Shown here one piece after another: positions 62,072 through 64,000 of a stretch of 64,000 bases of DNA. Every line of letters begins with the position of its first letter. Within the stretch, counting starts at the first letter, position 1. Origin of the DNA: Acidianus infernus (GTDB lineage Archaea > Thermoproteota > Thermoprotei_A > Sulfolobales > Sulfolobaceae); NCBI RefSeq assembly GCF_009729545.1, contig NZ_WFIY01000004.1:1648001-1712000 (forward strand). The letters are read 5' to 3'. A program made the position numbers and the translations under genes. Under the pieces are notes generated by a model. The model saw only the letters and a list, made by a program, of their open reading frames with translations. It was not told where the DNA came from and searched no databases.

Positions 62072-62638
62072 GTGAAAGTAGGACTAGTTTATTACGGTGG
62101 TCAATACAATCACCTCATACTGAAGAATTTAAAATACTTAGGAGTAGAGGTAGAAGTGGTTAATATTAACGCTGATTTGGAATATACTAAGAAATTTGAT
62201 TGTATGATATTTAGCGGTGGCCCTTATTCCGTGGAACAGGAGATTAATAAGATGGGTAATTCTCCTTTATTTGTTAAGGAACTTAGTGTACCAAAATTAG
62301 GCATTTGCTTAGGACATCAACTTTTAGCTTATGTTTTAGGAGGCAAAGTTGGCAAGGCTAATAATCCAGAATTTGGACTTGCTAGGATAACTATTGACGA
62401 TCACGACACAATTCTACAAGGTTTAAAGAAGGAATTCAATGCGTGGGAGAGCCATAATGACGAAGTCAAAGAAGTTCCTCCTGGCTTTTTTGCTATTGCA
62501 CATAGTGAGAATACTAAAGTTGAGGCAATGGTTAATAAAGATTCGTCGATCTTTGGAGTTCAGTTCCACCCTGAAGTTAAGCATACAGAGGACGGAATAG
62601 AGATATTTAAGAACTTCTTAACCGTATGTAAAAAGTAA
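62072..62638 (+). CDS. guaA: GMP synthase glutamine amidotransferase subunit
   Basis: 188 residues of a class I glutamine amidotransferase: the nucleophile Cys in GICLGHQ and the His-Glu pair in QFHPEVKHTEDG. It is the separate GATase subunit (GuaAA) found in archaea. It provides ammonia to the ATP-pyrophosphatase subunit, which is not in the window. The start is GTG. It shares no base with nadC but follows with zero gap (stop 62638, start 62639). Confidence 0.92.
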   Translation: MKVGLVYYGGQYNHLILKNLKYLGVEVEVVNINADLEYTKKFDCMIFSGGPYSVEQEINKMGNSPLFVKELSVPKLGICLGHQLLAYVLGGKVGKANNPEFGLARITIDDHDTILQGLKKEFNAWESHNDEVKEVPPGFFAIAHSENTKVEAMVNKDSSIFGVQFHPEVKHTEDGIEIFKNFLTVCKK

Positions 62639-63478
62639 ATGATAGAGCAAATCTTCATTTCAAAGCTAATGCAGTTCTTGGAGGAAGACTATTATCCTGA
62701 AGATCTAACCAGCAGGATAGTTGAAGGATATAAAATAAGATCCTATGTAAGATCTAAGGATGAAGGAATTCTTGCAGGTAATAAGTTCATAATTCCTTTC
62801 CTTAATTATTTAGGTTTCCACGTTAAATCATCAATGGTTGACGGTGTTGAAGTTAAAAAAGGAGATAATTTACTAGTGTTTGAAGGGGATGCTGACAAGT
62901 CTTTATCTGTAGAAAGACTCGTACTTAACCTTTTAGGCAAGTTGTCAGGAATAGCCACTGCAACTTATACAATGGTTAAACTCGCTAGAGAAGTTAACCC
63001 GACTGTCAGGATTGCAGGCACTAGGAAAACTACTCCGGGTTTAAGAGTTTTTGAGAAGTATGCAATAGAGGTTGGTGGAGGAGACCCTCATAGGTTTAAT
63101 TTATCAGATGCTGTATTGATTAAAGACAATCACCTTGCAATTATAGGTAATATTGAGAAGGCAGTAAAAATGGCAAGACAAATAGCTAGTTTTACTAAAA
63201 AGATAGAAATTGAAGTATCAAGCTATGAAGATGCGATAAAGGCGTATAGAGCAGGAGTTGACGCAATATTGTTGGATAATATGAGCGTTAATGAGATTGA
63301 GGAAGTGGTTTCTGAGCTTAAAGGAAAAGTAATCCTAGAGGCTTCTGGCAGAATAACTCCGGAAAACGTTAAAAGTTATGCTAAAACTGGAGTTGATATA
63401 ATTTCGAGCGGTTATATTACTCATTCATCTAGATCTTTAGATTTTTCAATGGACGTTGAGGTAACTTCTCCACAATAA
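62639..63478 (+). CDS. nadC: Nicotinate-nucleotide diphosphorylase (carboxylating)
   Basis: 279 residues of quinolinate phosphoribosyltransferase. Diagnostic sequence is in LNLLGKLSGIATAT, RIAGTRKTTPGLRVFEKYA, GGGDPHRFNLSDAVLIKDNH and ILLDNMS, then EASGRITPENV. It makes nicotinate mononucleotide from quinolinate and PRPP in NAD biosynthesis. It is directly downstream of guaA with no spacing. Confidence 0.95.
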   Translation: MIEQIFISKLMQFLEEDYYPEDLTSRIVEGYKIRSYVRSKDEGILAGNKFIIPFLNYLGFHVKSSMVDGVEVKKGDNLLVFEGDADKSLSVERLVLNLLGKLSGIATATYTMVKLAREVNPTVRIAGTRKTTPGLRVFEKYAIEVGGGDPHRFNLSDAVLIKDNHLAIIGNIEKAVKMARQIASFTKKIEIEVSSYEDAIKAYRAGVDAILLDNMSVNEIEEVVSELKGKVILEASGRITPENVKSYAKTGVDIISSGYITHSSRSLDFSMDVEVTSPQ

Positions 63479-63903
63479 CGTTTTATAAAAATGCCAATAT
63501 CTACTAATAAGATTTCAATTTTAATTATCCTCTATAACATTCAATGTAGACTTTAAGAATTAGTATTACCTAGATAATGGATATAAAATATCCTTAACAA
63601 GACGAAATAAATGTTTTTACTATTTTATTGTTATTTGATTGAATTCGTAACACAGCTATAAATTCCATACATTTTCTATGAATGTTATATTACCAGTCAG
63701 AATTATTTTTTCAAAAAGATTTTTTGATCTACTAATTAAGGCAGAGAGGAAGTAGTTAAATTAAGGAGTATTTAAAAAGTTCTGAGATCTTATGAGTTTG
63801 GGGAAAATCTCCAGTGAAAGAGCAGAGAAGGAAGATTGAGTTGGATGCTCTGTTTAACAACTAGATTATAGAAACTCTCCATCGAGAACCTAGCCTGCTC
63901 CAG
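63479..63903 (+). other. AT-rich region without a convincing gene
   Basis: 425 bases. No frame longer than about 30 residues with coding character is seen. A TATA-like TTTAAAAA (about 63768) precedes ATG at 63791, but that frame stops after 15 codons; nearby frames resemble fragments. It may hold decayed genes next to the antitoxin-like partial gene at the window end. Confidence 0.5.
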
Positions 63904-63999
63904 TTAGCGTCGCCTCTCATAAAGGCTTATAACCCTTTCTAGGAGTTCTGTTGGTGTAGGTTCTCTACCTTTTTCCTTTCTCAGTTCTTCCACGAGTTT
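63904..63999 (-). CDS. Partial antitoxin-like protein, C-terminal end
   Basis: The frame runs from the window edge to TAA at 63904 and gives about 31 residues: LVEELRKEKGREPTPTELLERVI, then SLYERRR. It is helical and charged like the C-terminus of ribbon-helix-helix/VapB-type antitoxins of Sulfolobales. The N-terminus lies outside the window. No toxin reading frame follows downstream in good order. Confidence 0.4.
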   Translation of the reverse strand, partial: KLVEELRKEKGREPTPTELLERVISLYERRR

Positions 64000-64000
64000 G

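Noticed and set aside
63791..63870. Short plus-strand frames after a TATA-like box near the window end
   Set aside because: The frame from the ATG stops after 15 codons; neighbouring frames are fragments with no consistent protein.

Overview
The window comes from a thermoacidophilic archaeon of the order Sulfolobales, most likely Acidianus or a close relative (genus is a guess). Reasons: AT-rich DNA, tightly packed genes with 1-30 base overlaps, starts often about 25 bases downstream of a TATA box (leaderless transcripts), a Cys-rich sdhABCD operon, acetyl/propionyl-CoA carboxylase of the 3-hydroxypropionate/4-hydroxybutyrate cycle, hexaprenyl diphosphate synthase, geranylgeranyl reductase, a Sulfolobus-type SSB, Hel308 and DUF2070/DUF3834-type proteins. 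No insertion sequence, CRISPR array or virus is seen.

Layout. 1-4.4 kb: thiolase end, translation/ribosome-assembly cluster (aIF1A, RIO1, KH protein) and small unknown genes. 4.4-8.8 kb: methionine/threonine metabolism, MoeA, a PqqD-like protein and SSB. 9-11.6 kb: MoxR ATPase plus VWA protein. 11.6-15.5 kb: succinate:quinone oxidoreductase. 15.5-25.4 kb: HAD phosphatase, DUF2070 membrane protein, lipid saturation (geranylgeranyl reductase), asparaginase, Lrp regulator, ATP-grasp ligase and hexaprenyl diphosphate synthase. 26-29.3 kb: purine/methylthioadenosine salvage, release factor aRF1, tRNA-Leu(GAG) and a GC-rich structured RNA locus. 29.4-35.3 kb: ribbon-helix-helix protein, esterase, dCTP deaminase, TPR protein and proton P-type ATPase. 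35.4-39.1 kb: a four-gene Opp/Dpp-like ABC operon whose two ATPases have lost their catalytic motifs. 39-44.3 kb: DsrE-like protein, Ski2-type helicase, thioesterase and NitT/TauT-type ABC transporter. 44.4-48.1 kb: accC-accB-pccB. 48-54.5 kb: Hel308, RHH protein, phosphate permease with PhoU-like partner, citrate synthase, DUF763. 54.5-59.5 kb: nucleotide and phosphate enzymes, peroxiredoxin, endonuclease V, tyrosine phosphatase, RecA/KaiC-like ATPase. 59.5-60.1 kb: remains of a vapBC locus. 60.2-63.5 kb: CARF ring-nuclease-like protein, TenA, DUF3834, GuaA glutaminase subunit, NadC. The window ends in a partial antitoxin-like gene.

Several genes work together. Citrate synthase, succinate dehydrogenase, the carboxylase and the thiolase are central carbon steps. 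Hexaprenyl diphosphate synthase probably supplies the side chain of the quinone that succinate dehydrogenase reduces. MTA phosphorylase and the divergent phosphoribosyltransferase recycle adenine.

Most notable observations: (1) the aRF1 gene appears to begin with an ATG frame that meets TGA after three codons inside CTTTGAC, the same heptamer as the bacterial prfB +1 frameshift site, and a +1 shift leads exactly into the aRF1 frame; (2) an ATP-grasp gene whose conserved N-terminus can only be reached from an ATA codon preceded by a good Shine-Dalgarno; (3) an unidentified block of about 52% GC just after tRNA-Leu that looks like a structured RNA; (4) two textbook C/D box sRNAs overlapping or touching gene ends; (5) the ABC operon with pseudo-ATPases.
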